From: Cristatella mucedo
Lineage: Eukaryota > Bryozoa > Phylactolaemata > Cristatellidae
DNA length: 64,000 nucleotides
Assembly (NCBI GenBank): GCA_009760855.2
Contig: WPIO01000004.1
Location: 11,303,501 to 11,367,500 of the forward strand
Direction: 5' to 3'
Shown: positions 63,914-64,000 of the stretch, in pieces
How positions within the stretch are numbered: position 1 is the first letter of the stretch
Layout: each line of letters begins with the position of its first letter
The notes under the pieces: model-generated
Told to the model about the DNA's origin: nothing
Databases searched by the model: none
What the model saw: the letters and a program-made list of their open reading frames with translations, nothing else
Position numbers and translations under genes: made by a program

Positions 63914-64000
63914 GTAAGGTGATCAATTGGCACACAGCTTAAGAATCTTCACCCCTTTGGCCAATGCAAGCTCAATTTGGCAGCTGCTATGACCGACCAG

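Overview
The window is animal nuclear DNA. It has split genes with GT-AG introns from about 100 bases to over 6 kb, many 5'-truncated LINE copies, tRNA-derived SINEs and long microsatellites. The three recognisable genes are animal families, but their proteins have diverged clearly from the human ones, so I infer an invertebrate. The phylum cannot be read from the sequence. No operon, CRISPR array, rRNA or convincing functional tRNA gene is visible.

Layout. (1) Positions 1498-25872, + strand: the 3' half of the exocyst subunit gene SEC8/EXOC4. Twelve exons in consistent phase give the last 497 residues; the 5' half lies left of the window. (2) Positions 28546-29676, - strand: an intronless type II membrane protein of the Golgi carbohydrate sulfotransferase (CHST) family, with key PAPS-binding positions changed. 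(3) Positions 31599-59205, - strand: a 13-exon gene for MEIOB, the meiotic RPA1-like single-strand DNA-binding protein. Twelve exons align with human MEIOB and all phases agree, giving about 499 residues. The last exon and the exact start are less certain. (4) Positions 59.2-64 kb: a CpG-rich stretch upstream of MEIOB, one SINE, two tail-to-tail LINE copies and a possible exon of an unknown + strand gene at the right edge.

The rest is introns and spacers filled mostly by repeats. The main one is a CR1/L2-like LINE whose 3' end reads ...AAATGTAAAGCGCCTAGAAA... followed by (ATT)n. About 30 truncated copies lie on both strands, and several keep a recognisable end of the reverse transcriptase ORF. 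A tRNA-derived SINE occurs nine times. There are also a decayed Tc1/mariner-like element and two dispersed families I cannot name (about 11.3/12.6/41.9 kb, and 18.2/57.0 kb).

The three genes act in unrelated processes (vesicle tethering, Golgi sulfation, meiotic recombination), and nothing suggests that they work together. The points most worth a second look are the degenerate sulfotransferase active site, the altered C-terminal PDZ-type tail of SEC8, its 31-base microexon, the unusual zinc ribbon and duplicated 5' splice site of MEIOB, and the two unnamed repeat families.
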